In this document: positions 48,802 through 56,813 of the stretch, piece after piece
How the letters are laid out: every line of letters starts with the position of its first letter
How positions within the stretch are numbered: the first letter of the stretch is position 1
Notes under the pieces: generated by a model
Database searches by the model: none
What the model saw: only the letters and a program-made list of their open reading frames with translations
Told to the model about the DNA's origin: nothing
Translations under genes and position numbers: made by a program
Assembly (NCBI RefSeq): GCF_016648855.1
Contig: NZ_JACLQU010000010.1
Location: 1 to 64,000 of the forward strand
DNA: 64,000 nucleotides
Direction: 5' to 3'
Origin: Streptococcus parasanguinis
GTDB lineage: Bacteria; Bacillota; Bacilli; Lactobacillales; Streptococcaceae

Positions 48802-49560
48802 ATGTCTCTTGTAAAAAGATATTCAAAACAATTGATAGGATTTGCAGGTTTTAGCAGTCTTCTTGTCTTATGGCAGTTAGCAGGATTTTTAAATATCCTC
48901 CCCAAATTTGTATTACCAACGCCACTTGAAATTGGGAATGCCTTTGTACGAGATCGAGTTCTCCTGATTCATCACAGTTTGTCTACCCTTCAAGTGGCCT
49001 TGATTGGACTTGTTATAGGGGTTCTTCTTGCTGCTGGCTTTGCGATTCTCATGGATAGTTTTCAATGGGTGAATGATCTGGTATATCCTTTTATGGTTGT
49101 TATTCAAACCATTCCGACGATTGCCTTGGCCCCTATCCTGGTTCTTTGGTTTGGTTATGGTATGCTTCCAAAACTGGTTTTGATCATTATTACGGTGGTA
49201 TTTCCCATCGTAGTCAGTCTGTTAGATGGTTTTCGGCATTGCGATCAAGATATTCTGAGATTGTTTCAGATTATGCAAGCCAATCGCTTTCAGACTTTAG
49301 TCCATTATAAAATTCCTGCAGCGCTTCCTTATTTTTTTGCAGGTTTACGTGTGAGCGTTTCCTATGCTTTTATCAGTACGGTAGTTTCAGAATGGTTAGG
49401 AGGTTTTGATGGATTGGGGGTCTATATGATCCAGTCGAAGAAGTTATTTCAGTATGATACGATGTTTGCGATCATTGTATTGATTTCTGCTATTAGTTTA
49501 CTCGGTATGTTTCTCGTTGACCAATTAGAACGAACCATTCTGAAATGGAAAAAGGATTGA
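48802..49560 (+). CDS. thiX: ABC transporter permease ThiX (pyrimidine precursor)
   Basis: A 252-residue permease with five or six helices and the SsuC/TauC-type EAA loop (FRHCDQDILRLFQIMQ). The ATG at 48802 follows AAAGGAGG; a GTG six codons earlier overlaps that site. First gene after the TPP riboswitch. Together with ThiY and ThiZ it should import a thiamine pyrimidine precursor (HMP or formylaminopyrimidine). Confidence 0.88.
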   Translation: MSLVKRYSKQLIGFAGFSSLLVLWQLAGFLNILPKFVLPTPLEIGNAFVRDRVLLIHHSLSTLQVALIGLVIGVLLAAGFAILMDSFQWVNDLVYPFMVVIQTIPTIALAPILVLWFGYGMLPKLVLIIITVVFPIVVSLLDGFRHCDQDILRLFQIMQANRFQTLVHYKIPAALPYFFAGLRVSVSYAFISTVVSEWLGGFDGLGVYMIQSKKLFQYDTMFAIIVLISAISLLGMFLVDQLERTILKWKKD

Positions 49561-49604
49561 CAAACTTGTAAATGGTGTAAAAATTAAATTGACAAAAATG
49601 TAAA
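49557..49604 (+). promoter_or_regulatory. Two TTGACA-N4-TGTAAA elements before thiY
   Basis: TTGACA-AACT-TGTAAA (49557-49572) and TTGACA-AAAA-TGTAAA (49589-49604), each one mismatch from the TTTACA-N4-TGTAAA palindrome seen elsewhere, 32 bp apart. The first overlaps the thiX stop. Confidence 0.45.
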
Positions 49605-49617
49605 AGAGGTATAGCTA

Positions 49618-50613
49618 ATGAAAAAGTCAATAGGTTTATTTTTATCAATAATATTGGGATTTGTTTTCTTGAGTGCTTGTCAAAATTCTGTCAAGCAATC
49701 GTCAAGTAGTTTGAAAAAGATTGATTTTATTCTAGATTGGACCCCGAATACCAATCATACGGGTCTCTATGTAGCAAAGGAAAAAGGGTATTTTAAAGAT
49801 GCAGGACTGGATGTAGATATAAAACTTCCGCCGGAAGACAGTAGTTCTGATTTGATTATTAATGGGAAAGCTCCATTTGGTATTTATTTCCAAGATTCTA
49901 TGGCCAAGAAATTGGATAAAGGTGCGGGGATTACCGCTGTTGCAGCTATCGTCGAACACAATACGTCAGGGATTATTTCAAGAAAAGATGCAGCGATCAC
50001 AAGTCCAAAAGATTTGGTTGGTAAGAAGTATGGTACCTGGAATGATCCGATTGAGTTGGAAATGATCAAATCGATGATGAAAAAAGAGGGGGCTGATTTT
50101 AATCAAGTAAAATTGGTTCCAAATAGTGATTCAAATTCCATTACTCCGATTGAAAATAAGGTCTTTGATGCTGCTTGGATTTATCACGGTTGGGATGGAA
50201 TTTTAGCTGAGCAAAAGGGAATGAAGACCAATTTCTTCTATATGAAAGATTTTGTTCCTGCATTTGACTACTATTCGCCTGTTATTATTGCTAACAATGA
50301 CTATTTGAAGTCTCATAAAGAGGAAGCAAAAAAATTCATTCAAGCGGTGAAAAAAGGCTACCAATATGCTATAGAGCATCCAGAAGAAGCTGCGGATATC
50401 TTGATCAAACAGGCCCCTGCCTTAGCTAACCAGCGTGATTTTGTACTCGCTTCCCAAAAATATCTTTCTAATCAATATGCTTCAGACAAGGACAAGTGGG
50501 GGCAGTTTGATCCTAAGCGGTGGAATGCTTTTTATGCTTGGGCAAAAGAGCAAGGATTGGTTTCAAATGACTTAGAAGACAAAGGTTTCACAAACGAATT
50601 GGTAGGTGACTGA
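49618..50613 (+). CDS. thiY: ThiY-like pyrimidine-precursor-binding lipoprotein
   Basis: A 331-residue lipoprotein with lipobox LSAC (Cys near residue 20). The NMT1/THI5-like binding domain carries DFILDWTPNTNHTGLYVAKEKGYFKD and later TWNDPIELEM. It should present N-formyl-4-amino-5-aminomethyl-2-methylpyrimidine or HMP to ThiXZ. AAGAGG precedes the ATG. It overlaps thiZ by 8 bp. Confidence 0.9.
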   Translation: MKKSIGLFLSIILGFVFLSACQNSVKQSSSSLKKIDFILDWTPNTNHTGLYVAKEKGYFKDAGLDVDIKLPPEDSSSDLIINGKAPFGIYFQDSMAKKLDKGAGITAVAAIVEHNTSGIISRKDAAITSPKDLVGKKYGTWNDPIELEMIKSMMKKEGADFNQVKLVPNSDSNSITPIENKVFDAAWIYHGWDGILAEQKGMKTNFFYMKDFVPAFDYYSPVIIANNDYLKSHKEEAKKFIQAVKKGYQYAIEHPEEAADILIKQAPALANQRDFVLASQKYLSNQYASDKDKWGQFDPKRWNAFYAWAKEQGLVSNDLEDKGFTNELVGD

Positions 50614-51337
50614 TATTTTAACCGTAAAAGATGTAAGTTTCTCTTTTGGAGATAAAGCAGTTTTAAATAATGTATCACTAGAAGTGCAAAAAGGAGAAAT
50701 CGTCTCTATTCTAGGTCCGAGTGGGGTAGGGAAATCAACCTTGTTTAATTTAATTGCTGGGATCCTTCCCTTACAAAAGGGTACCATAGAAGTAGATAAT
50801 GCTCCGATCTCCTTTGGGAAAGTCAGCTATATGCTACAAAAGGATCTTTTGTTGGAACATAAGACAGTATTGGGAAATATTATTCTTCCCCTTCAATTGA
50901 AAAAGATTCCTAAGGAAGAGGCGACATCTACAGCTCTAAAATTGTTAGATGAATTTAAATTGGGAAGTATCGCCAACCTTTATCCCAATGCCCTGAGTGG
51001 GGGGATGCGGCAACGGGTGGCGCTATTGAGAACCTATCTTCTGGGTCATTCTGTCTTCCTATTAGATGAAGCTTTTAGTGCCTTAGATGAATTGACAAGG
51101 CAGGATCTTTATCACTGGTATCTAGACAGTAAGGAACGTCTTGGTCTCACCACTCTAGTGATCACTCATAGTATCGAAGAAGCTTTGACATTGAGTGACC
51201 GGATCTATATCTTAAATCATAATCCCGGTGAAATTATTGCAGATCTTCCTTTAAAATGGGATCCAGCAACGGATAGAGACTGGCAACAATTGCAATATAA
51301 AAAACGAATCATAGAATTATTGTCTGAATTTCATTGA
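50606..51337 (+). CDS. thiZ: ABC transporter ATPase ThiZ
   Basis: A 243-residue ATPase of the nitrate/taurine/SsuB type. Walker A GPSGVGKST, signature LSGGMRQR, Walker B VFLLDEAFSALD and His-loop VITHSIEEAL are present. GTG start at 50606 inside the end of thiY. Last gene of the riboswitch-controlled unit. Confidence 0.9.
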   Translation: MTDILTVKDVSFSFGDKAVLNNVSLEVQKGEIVSILGPSGVGKSTLFNLIAGILPLQKGTIEVDNAPISFGKVSYMLQKDLLLEHKTVLGNIILPLQLKKIPKEEATSTALKLLDEFKLGSIANLYPNALSGGMRQRVALLRTYLLGHSVFLLDEAFSALDELTRQDLYHWYLDSKERLGLTTLVITHSIEEALTLSDRIYILNHNPGEIIADLPLKWDPATDRDWQQLQYKKRIIELLSEFH

Positions 51338-51353
51338 AATTGTTTTGAAGGAC

Positions 51354-51542
51354 TTTACAAAGTTTCTATTCCGTGATAGAATAGAATTTGTGCGAAATGA
51401 CAGCAGGACAAAATGAAGCTCGTCAACAGGAAGTCAGCTAGAAAAGTAACCTTTGCTGTTTGGGCGAAGGCTTTCTGAACGAATCAGGTTTGTCTAAAAC
51501 GTTATTTCCTACAAAAATTATTTTTATAGGAGGACATTTTAA
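51354..51542 (+). promoter_or_regulatory. rpsD promoter and long leader
   Basis: TTTACA (51354-51359), 17 bp, TAGAAT (51377-51382). A leader of about 155 nt follows before AGGAGG and the ATG. Long rpsD leaders bind S4 for autoregulation in Firmicutes; the fold here I infer only from position. Confidence 0.6.
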
Positions 51543-52154
51543 ATGTCACGTTATACAGGACCATCTTGGAAACAATCTCGCCGTCTTGGCTTGTCACTTA
51601 CAGGTACAGGTAAAGAATTGGCACGTCGTAACTACGTACCAGGTCAACACGGACCAAACAACCGTTCAAAATTGTCAGAATACGGTTTGCAATTAGCTGA
51701 GAAACAAAAACTTCGTTTCTCTTACGGACTTGGTGAAAAACAATTCCGTAACTTGTTCGTACAAGCTACTAAAGTTAAAGAAGGAACTGTCGGTTTCAAC
51801 TTCATGCTTCTTTTGGAACGTCGTTTGGATAACGTTGTTTACCGTCTTGGACTTGCGACTACTCGTCGTCAAGCTCGTCAATTCGTTAACCACGGTCACA
51901 TCCTTGTTGACGGAAAACGCGTTGATATCCCTTCATACCGTGTAACTCCAGGTCAAGTGATCTCAGTTCGCGAAAAATCAGCTAAAGTTCCAGCTATCCT
52001 TGAAGCTGTTGAAGCTACAGTTGGACGTCCAGCATTTGTATCATTCGATGCTGACAAACTTGAAGGTTCATTGACTCGCCTTCCAGAACGCGATGAAATC
52101 AACCCAGAAATCAACGAAGCACTTGTCGTTGAATTCTACAACAAAATGCTTTAA
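51543..52154 (+). CDS. rpsD: 30S ribosomal protein S4
   Basis: The 203-residue uS4, a primary 16S-binding protein and assembly initiator. The start [20 protein letters not shown] and the S4 fold ([29 protein letters not shown]...[11 protein letters not shown]) are typical. Codon use is strongly biased, as expected for a highly expressed gene. Single-gene unit with its own leader and terminator. Confidence 0.97.
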   Translation: MSRYTGPSWKQSRRLGLSLTGTGKELARRNYVPGQHGPNNRSKLSEYGLQLAEKQKLRFSYGLGEKQFRNLFVQATKVKEGTVGFNFMLLLERRLDNVVYRLGLATTRRQARQFVNHGHILVDGKRVDIPSYRVTPGQVISVREKSAKVPAILEAVEATVGRPAFVSFDADKLEGSLTRLPERDEINPEINEALVVEFYNKML

Positions 52155-52174
52155 TTTTAAGATATACCTTACAG

Positions 52175-52205
52175 AAAGCCTACAACAGTGGGCTTTTTGT
52201 TTTGT
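52175..52205 (+). terminator. Terminator of rpsD
   Basis: AAAGCCTAC-AACA-GTGGGCTTT followed by TTGTTTT. Confidence 0.8.
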
Positions 52206-52252
52206 CTTAAAGGGTTGATTTCTGGGTTTGTTCAGTTACAAATTTTCTAAAG

Positions 52253-52279
52253 CTGTTTCATTAAATGAGACAGTTTTTT
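52253..52279 (+). terminator. Second rightward hairpin after rpsD
   Basis: CTGTTTCAT-TAA-ATGAGACAG followed by TTTTTT. It contains G-T pairs. Confidence 0.6.
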
Positions 52280-52306
52280 GTTTTCTTAAAACCTAAACCT
52301 GCTAAT

Positions 52307-52337
52307 AAAAAAACTCCTGATCTAGATCGATCAGGAG
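52307..52337 (-). terminator. Terminator of the TetR gene
   Basis: On the minus strand CTCCTGATC-GATCTA-GATCAGGAG followed by a run of seven T. Confidence 0.85.
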
Positions 52338-52343
52338 AGACTG

Positions 52344-52877
52344 TTACCGTAACATTTTCATTAAAAATTCAGCCATTTGTTGAGGGCTTTCTTTTTTTCC
52401 GCGAGAAACCCACATTTGACAGACTCCGAAGAAGGCATTGGTCAGATAGACAGAACTGTAGACTCTTTCAATATCTGTTAATGATTTATGACTATAGCGC
52501 TCTTGCAAACTATCAACCAGAAGAATCTGTAATTTATGTCGTAAGAAGGTCTGTATCTCCTTGGTTCCATTCTCTGTCAGAAGAACCGCGAAGAGTGGCT
52601 CCTTGGTTAGAAATTCGAACACTTCTGTAATCGCTTGGCGCTTGTCATCTTGGTGTTTATCAAAGATATATTCAAGCTTGTGAAAGAGTGCTTGTTGGTA
52701 GCGCTCGATCATGTCATACTTGTCTCGATAGTGGGTATAAAAGCTAGAGCGACTAATGCCGGATTCTTGTGCTAACTCAACCGTCGTGATTTGGTCGAAT
52801 GATTCCTTTTCGAGTAGTCGAACCATCGCCTCCTCGATATTTCGTTTTGTTTTTAATCGTTTATTGCTCTCAGTCAT
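52344..52877 (-). CDS. TetR/AcrR family regulator
   Basis: A 177-residue regulator. The N-terminal HTH (about 9-55: IEEAMVRLLEKESFDQITTVELAQESGISRSSFYTHYRDKYDM, given here as a span) is TetR-type. The C-terminal ligand domain is DUF-like (FEFLTKEPLFAVLLTENG). It is divergent from the YhgE gene, and matching palindromes in the shared gap suggest it represses both directions. Ligand unknown. Confidence 0.88.
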   Translation of the reverse strand: MTESNKRLKTKRNIEEAMVRLLEKESFDQITTVELAQESGISRSSFYTHYRDKYDMIERYQQALFHKLEYIFDKHQDDKRQAITEVFEFLTKEPLFAVLLTENGTKEIQTFLRHKLQILLVDSLQERYSHKSLTDIERVYSSVYLTNAFFGVCQMWVSRGKKESPQQMAEFLMKMLR

Positions 52878-52901
52878 CTGTTAATCCTTTTTGCACAAAA
52901 T

Positions 52902-52994
52902 TATACACAGTGTCTAAAAATAAAGATTTCCTACTTGTGAAAATTTCTAGAAACTGTATAATCTATTATATCAGAAATTTAGACAATGTGTATA
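52902..52994. promoter_or_regulatory. Paired TetR operators and YhgE promoter
   Basis: TATACACAGTGTCTA (52902-52916) and TAGACAATGTGTATA (52980-52994) are inverted copies, each near-palindromic (TAnACA-n-TGTnTA). Between them TTGTGA (52935-52940), 16 bp, TATAAT (52957-52962) forms the yhgE promoter. The right operator ends just before the ribosome site, the left lies 25 bp from the tetR start. Confidence 0.8.
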
Positions 52995-53011
52995 AAAAGG
53001 AGACAAAAAAT

Positions 53012-55807
53012 ATGATGAAAGAATGGAAGGCTATTCTTAAAAAGCCAACATTTATCATTGTCATGATTGGAGTTGCTTTGATTCCAGCTCTTTATAATAT
53101 TATTTTTCTATCTTCCATGTGGGATCCATATGGCCAAGTTTCGGATCTTCCTGTAGCGGTTGTCAATAAGGATCAATCTGCTACATATAATGGACAAAAA
53201 ATGGAAATCGGAAAAGACATGGTGTCCAATTTGAAGGACAATGACTCACTTGATTTTCATTTTGTAGATGAGAAAGCTGCGAAAGATGGTCTCAAAAATG
53301 GCGATTATTATATGATTGTAACCCTGCCTGAGGATCTTTCAAAAAAAGCTAGCTCCATCTTAACCAATCATCCGGAACAGATGACCATTGATTACCAAAC
53401 GTCCAGTGGTCATAGTTTTATCGCAGGGAAAATGAGCGACACTGCGATGACAAAAATGAAGCAGTCAGTGGCTGAAAAAGTGACCAATACGTATACAACA
53501 GCTTTATTTTCCAAAATGGGATCGCTTAAAACTGGTATGGGGACAGCGGCAGATGGAAGTGCTAAATTAGCAGATGGTGCAAGTAAATTGGAAGATGGTG
53601 GTCAAACACTATCTACTAATTTGAATACATTGGCTCGTTCAAGCTTAGCATTTTCAGATGGTGCAACTACTCTTCGTACAGGTCTAGCGGCTTATACAGA
53701 TGGTGTTGGTCAATTAGGAAATGGTCTCAATCAAATGGCTGGTCAACTTCCAAACTTGGTATCTGGCGTCAATCAATTAAATAATGGGTTTGGTACTTTT
53801 AATACAGGCTTGATGGCTTATGCTACCGGAGTGGATCGATTAGGAAATGGTCTCAATCAAATGGCGAGTCAAACCCCTCAGTTGGCTTCAGGAGTTGGTC
53901 AATTAACCAGCGGTATGGGGACCCTCAATGATGGTCTTGGGAATTATACCAATGGCGTGCGTCAATTGAATTCAGGCCTATCTAACTTTTCAAATGGTTT
54001 AGCAACCTATACAAATGGAGTCGCTACTTTATCAGAGGGAGCGGGTCAATTAAGTAGTCAATCTGCTACCCTTCGAAATGGGGTTTCACAATTAGAATCA
54101 GGTATTCAAACATTATCAAGCCAGCTACAAGCTTCTACAAGTCAATCCGCTCAGATTGATCAATTGGCAGCAGGTTTAAACCAATTAAATGCAGCGATTC
54201 AAAATGCTACGGTAGATACCAGTCAACTTTCGTCTGGATTGACGAGTATTGCGAATTCAGCTCAATCAATCCTTGCTTCAGCCCAAGCGGATCGTGCAAA
54301 TGCCCTTGCAAGTGTGCAAGGGACAGCAGCCTATCAAGCAATGACAGCTGACCAACAAGCGGAAATCAATGCGGCAATCTCATCGAGCCCAAGCTCGAGT
54401 GAAACGGCGGCTCAAGGGATCTTGACAACGATTCAAACGATCCAAGGTAGTTTGAATACAGGAAATAGCTTGACACAACTGCAAACGGCAGCCAATCAAG
54501 TTTTACCGACAGCTTCTTCTACCTTGACAGACTTGTCAAGTGGCTTGTCTAAGATCCAATCCGCAGTTAGTGGACAATTGTTGCCAGCTAGTCAAACCAT
54601 CAGTCAAGGGATCAGCGCTTATACAGCTGGTGTCGATAAAATCGCTAATGGAGCAACCCAACTTCAGACGAATAGCAGTACTTTAACAAATGGGGCTAGT
54701 CAGTTAGCAGCAGGTGTTGGTCAACTAGATAGTAAATCATCAGAATTACTTGCAGGAAGCAATCAATTGGCTTCTGGTCTAGGTGAGTTAAATGGGAAGA
54801 TGCCTGCCTTGACATCAGGCATGAATCAACTGGCTTCAGGAGCGACCCAATTAACAGGTAAGTCGGGTGAATTGGTTGCTGGTGCTGGAAAATTAGCTGA
54901 CGGTGTAGGACAATTGAACAGCAAGACTCCAGAGTTGGCAGGTGGTGTCAATAAACTTGTCACTGGTGTCAATCAGTTGACAGAAAAATCAGGTCAACTA
55001 GTTACCGGAGCTGATAAACTAGCCGACGGTGCAAATCAAATCTCAGATGGGTCCAGCAAATTAGCAGCAGGTGGCCAAACATTGACAAATGGTTTAGGTG
55101 AATTAGCAACAGGAAGCCAAACCTTGAGTCAAGGATTAAACGATGCTAAGGGACAATTGAATGTGGCTACAACTGAAAAAGAAAACGCTAAAACCTTAGC
55201 AGATCCTGTCACTTTGTCTAAAACAGACCGTGACAATGTCCCGGTGAATGGTGTCGGAATGGCTCCTTATATGATCTCTGTAGCACTCTTTGTTTGTGCC
55301 TTGTCAACCAACATGATCTTTGCAAAATTACCATCCGGTCGTCATCCTGAAAGTCGCTGGGCATGGTTTAAATCTCGCTTTGAGGTCAACGGAACGATTG
55401 CGGTGATTGCAGGAGTCTTGGTCTATGGTGCCGTTCACTTGATTGGTTTATCAGCTAATCATGAGATGGCTACTCTCTTCCTTTGTGTGATTGGTAGTGT
55501 ATCTTTCATGTCTATCGTAACAGCTTTAACGACATGGCAAAGAAAAGTCGGTGCTTTCCTTTCCTTGATCCTCTTGCTCTTGCAATTGGCTTCTAGTGCA
55601 GGAACTTATCCTCTTGCTTTGACAAATGGATTTTTCCAAGCTATTCATCCATTCTTGCCAATGAGTTATACCGTTTCTGGTCTTCGTCAAACGATTTCGA
55701 TGACAGGAGAAATTGGAAATCAAGTGGCCTTCCTTCTGATGACTATTGTTCTTTTTGCAGGCCTCGGAATGTGGTTCTATAATCCAAAAAAATATGAAGA
55801 GGACTAA
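53012..55807 (+). CDS. YhgE/Pip family membrane protein
   Basis: A 931-residue membrane protein. One N-terminal helix spans about 15-36 and five or six helices fill about 740-925. The large extracytoplasmic region (about 150-720) is built of many imperfect LxxGxxQLxxG units, predicted to form long helical rods or coils, with an interrupting Ala/Ser/Gln-rich part near 430-520. The family includes the Lactococcus phage-infection protein Pip. The start at 53012 has AAGGAG 9 nt upstream. Controlled by the adjacent TetR regulator by inference. Cellular role unknown. Confidence 0.85.
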   Translation: MMKEWKAILKKPTFIIVMIGVALIPALYNIIFLSSMWDPYGQVSDLPVAVVNKDQSATYNGQKMEIGKDMVSNLKDNDSLDFHFVDEKAAKDGLKNGDYYMIVTLPEDLSKKASSILTNHPEQMTIDYQTSSGHSFIAGKMSDTAMTKMKQSVAEKVTNTYTTALFSKMGSLKTGMGTAADGSAKLADGASKLEDGGQTLSTNLNTLARSSLAFSDGATTLRTGLAAYTDGVGQLGNGLNQMAGQLPNLVSGVNQLNNGFGTFNTGLMAYATGVDRLGNGLNQMASQTPQLASGVGQLTSGMGTLNDGLGNYTNGVRQLNSGLSNFSNGLATYTNGVATLSEGAGQLSSQSATLRNGVSQLESGIQTLSSQLQASTSQSAQIDQLAAGLNQLNAAIQNATVDTSQLSSGLTSIANSAQSILASAQADRANALASVQGTAAYQAMTADQQAEINAAISSSPSSSETAAQGILTTIQTIQGSLNTGNSLTQLQTAANQVLPTASSTLTDLSSGLSKIQSAVSGQLLPASQTISQGISAYTAGVDKIANGATQLQTNSSTLTNGASQLAAGVGQLDSKSSELLAGSNQLASGLGELNGKMPALTSGMNQLASGATQLTGKSGELVAGAGKLADGVGQLNSKTPELAGGVNKLVTGVNQLTEKSGQLVTGADKLADGANQISDGSSKLAAGGQTLTNGLGELATGSQTLSQGLNDAKGQLNVATTEKENAKTLADPVTLSKTDRDNVPVNGVGMAPYMISVALFVCALSTNMIFAKLPSGRHPESRWAWFKSRFEVNGTIAVIAGVLVYGAVHLIGLSANHEMATLFLCVIGSVSFMSIVTALTTWQRKVGAFLSLILLLLQLASSAGTYPLALTNGFFQAIHPFLPMSYTVSGLRQTISMTGEIGNQVAFLLMTIVLFAGLGMWFYNPKKYEED

Positions 55808-55817
55808 TCTTCGGGAA

Positions 55818-55846
55818 CTCCCAACAGAATGTGTTGGGAGTTTTTT
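55818..55846 (+). terminator. Terminator of the YhgE gene
   Basis: CTCCCAACA-GAATG-TGTTGGGAG followed by TTTTTT. Confidence 0.9.
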
Positions 55847-55861
55847 GTTTCATGTGAAACA
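55846..55861. other. parS-like site after the YhgE gene
   Basis: TGTTTCATGTGAAACA differs from the parS consensus at one position (C to T in the central CACGTG). Intergenic. Confidence 0.65.
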
Positions 55862-56040
55862 AAAGGCTGGGACAAAAGTCCTAGCCTCTCAATTGTTTTT
55901 GGGTTGTCTAGCAAGACGCAGTGGTTGAGTGGGCTCTACTACGCTGATTTCATCAGCTTTTACAGCCCTACTCAACTGTGCGGAGGTGGGACGACGAAAT
56001 CGAATTCTAACGAATTACCGATTTCTGTCCCACTCTCTTA
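55862..56040. repeat. Structured intergenic repeat-like element
   Basis: A non-coding 180-bp tract with three stem-loops: AGGCTGGGAC/GTCCTAGCCT (55864-55887); GTTGAGTGGGCT/AGCCCTACTCAAC (55924-55976) enclosing GCTGAT/ATCAGC; and GTGGGAC/GTCCCAC (55986-56033) enclosing CGAAATCG/CGATTT. It resembles intergenic repeats I recall from oral streptococci. No second copy is present in this window. Confidence 0.55.
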
Positions 56041-56724
56041 TTATTTAAAGAAGACAACATCAGGATTTGGTGTAATATAGAGAAGTTGGTCGTTTTCAAA
56101 GACCAGTTGGATAGTGTTGTTTTTATAGGTGTAAATGGTGTAGTTTACTCCGAATTTAGAAGCTTGTTTGAGATCAACAGCTCCCATCAAAAAGGCGTGA
56201 GCTTGTTCCCCTGTGATTTTTCCCTCGTGGTAGAGCCCTTTAATATTTTCTAATTCGGTATTTTCAAAAGATTCGGCAATATAAGCAGGGTCTGTTATTT
56301 GTTTCTCTGGATTTCCAAGAATTGTTTGGACAAGAGCGGTGGTATATCCTTCATAATCCGGCGTCTGTGCAAAAATTTTATCGTCATTTCTAGAGTAGGC
56401 TACTTTTAAGTTCCCTGTCGCATAAATTTTATCTTTGGGTGCTTCTTGAGCATTTCTAGGGAGTCCTTCGGTTGTGACGATGTCCGAAGAGGGCTGTGTA
56501 GTGGTTGAAGGAGAGCTAGAGGAGTTGCTTGAGCTATTTGAACTAGTTGAACGAATCGGGTGGCTAGAACGACTCGAGCTACTTTTTTTAAAGGTTTTCT
56601 TTTTTGAGCTGGTAGTAGTGGGTACTTTTTTAAAGTTGATCTTAAGGTCCGGCACACAGGCTGATAGAAAAAGAAGAGACAGCAACAGTGTGAAGAAAAG
56701 AGGGAGTGTTTGTTTTTTCATCAT
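56041..56724 (-). CDS. Lipoprotein with Ser-rich linker, unknown function
   Basis: A 227-residue lipoprotein: signal peptide with lipobox LSAC (Cys near 23), a long Ser/Lys/Thr linker (about 36-80), then a folded domain of some 130 residues ending DQLLYITPNPDVVFFK. Two adjacent Met codons start it, with AGGAAC upstream. I do not recognise the C-terminal domain with confidence; similar lipoproteins occur in oral streptococci. It lies downstream of the beta-repeat lipoprotein on the same strand, past a terminator. Confidence 0.75.
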   Translation of the reverse strand: MMKKQTLPLFFTLLLSLLFLSACVPDLKINFKKVPTTTSSKKKTFKKSSSSRSSHPIRSTSSNSSSNSSSSPSTTTQPSSDIVTTEGLPRNAQEAPKDKIYATGNLKVAYSRNDDKIFAQTPDYEGYTTALVQTILGNPEKQITDPAYIAESFENTELENIKGLYHEGKITGEQAHAFLMGAVDLKQASKFGVNYTIYTYKNNTIQLVFENDQLLYITPNPDVVFFK

Positions 56725-56778
56725 GTTCCTTTCGATAAGCTGATTGATTTTCTATTCTATCATAAAAAGGGTAACAAA

Positions 56779-56805
56779 AAAAGGTCAGGAAGAAATCCTG
56801 CCTTT
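56779..56805 (-). terminator. Terminator of the beta-repeat lipoprotein gene
   Basis: On the minus strand AAAGG-CAGGA-TTTCT-TCCTG-ACCTTT followed by T run. Confidence 0.75.
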
Positions 56806-56813
56806 ATTTGTTA

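Noticed and set aside
51460-51696. 78-codon ORF overlapping the rpsD leader
   Set aside because: Runs out of frame into rpsD and has no family features; a shadow of the leader and gene.
52799-53011. N-terminal extension of the YhgE protein
   Set aside because: It overlaps the divergent TetR gene, both operators and the promoter; the ATG at 53012 has a good ribosome site.
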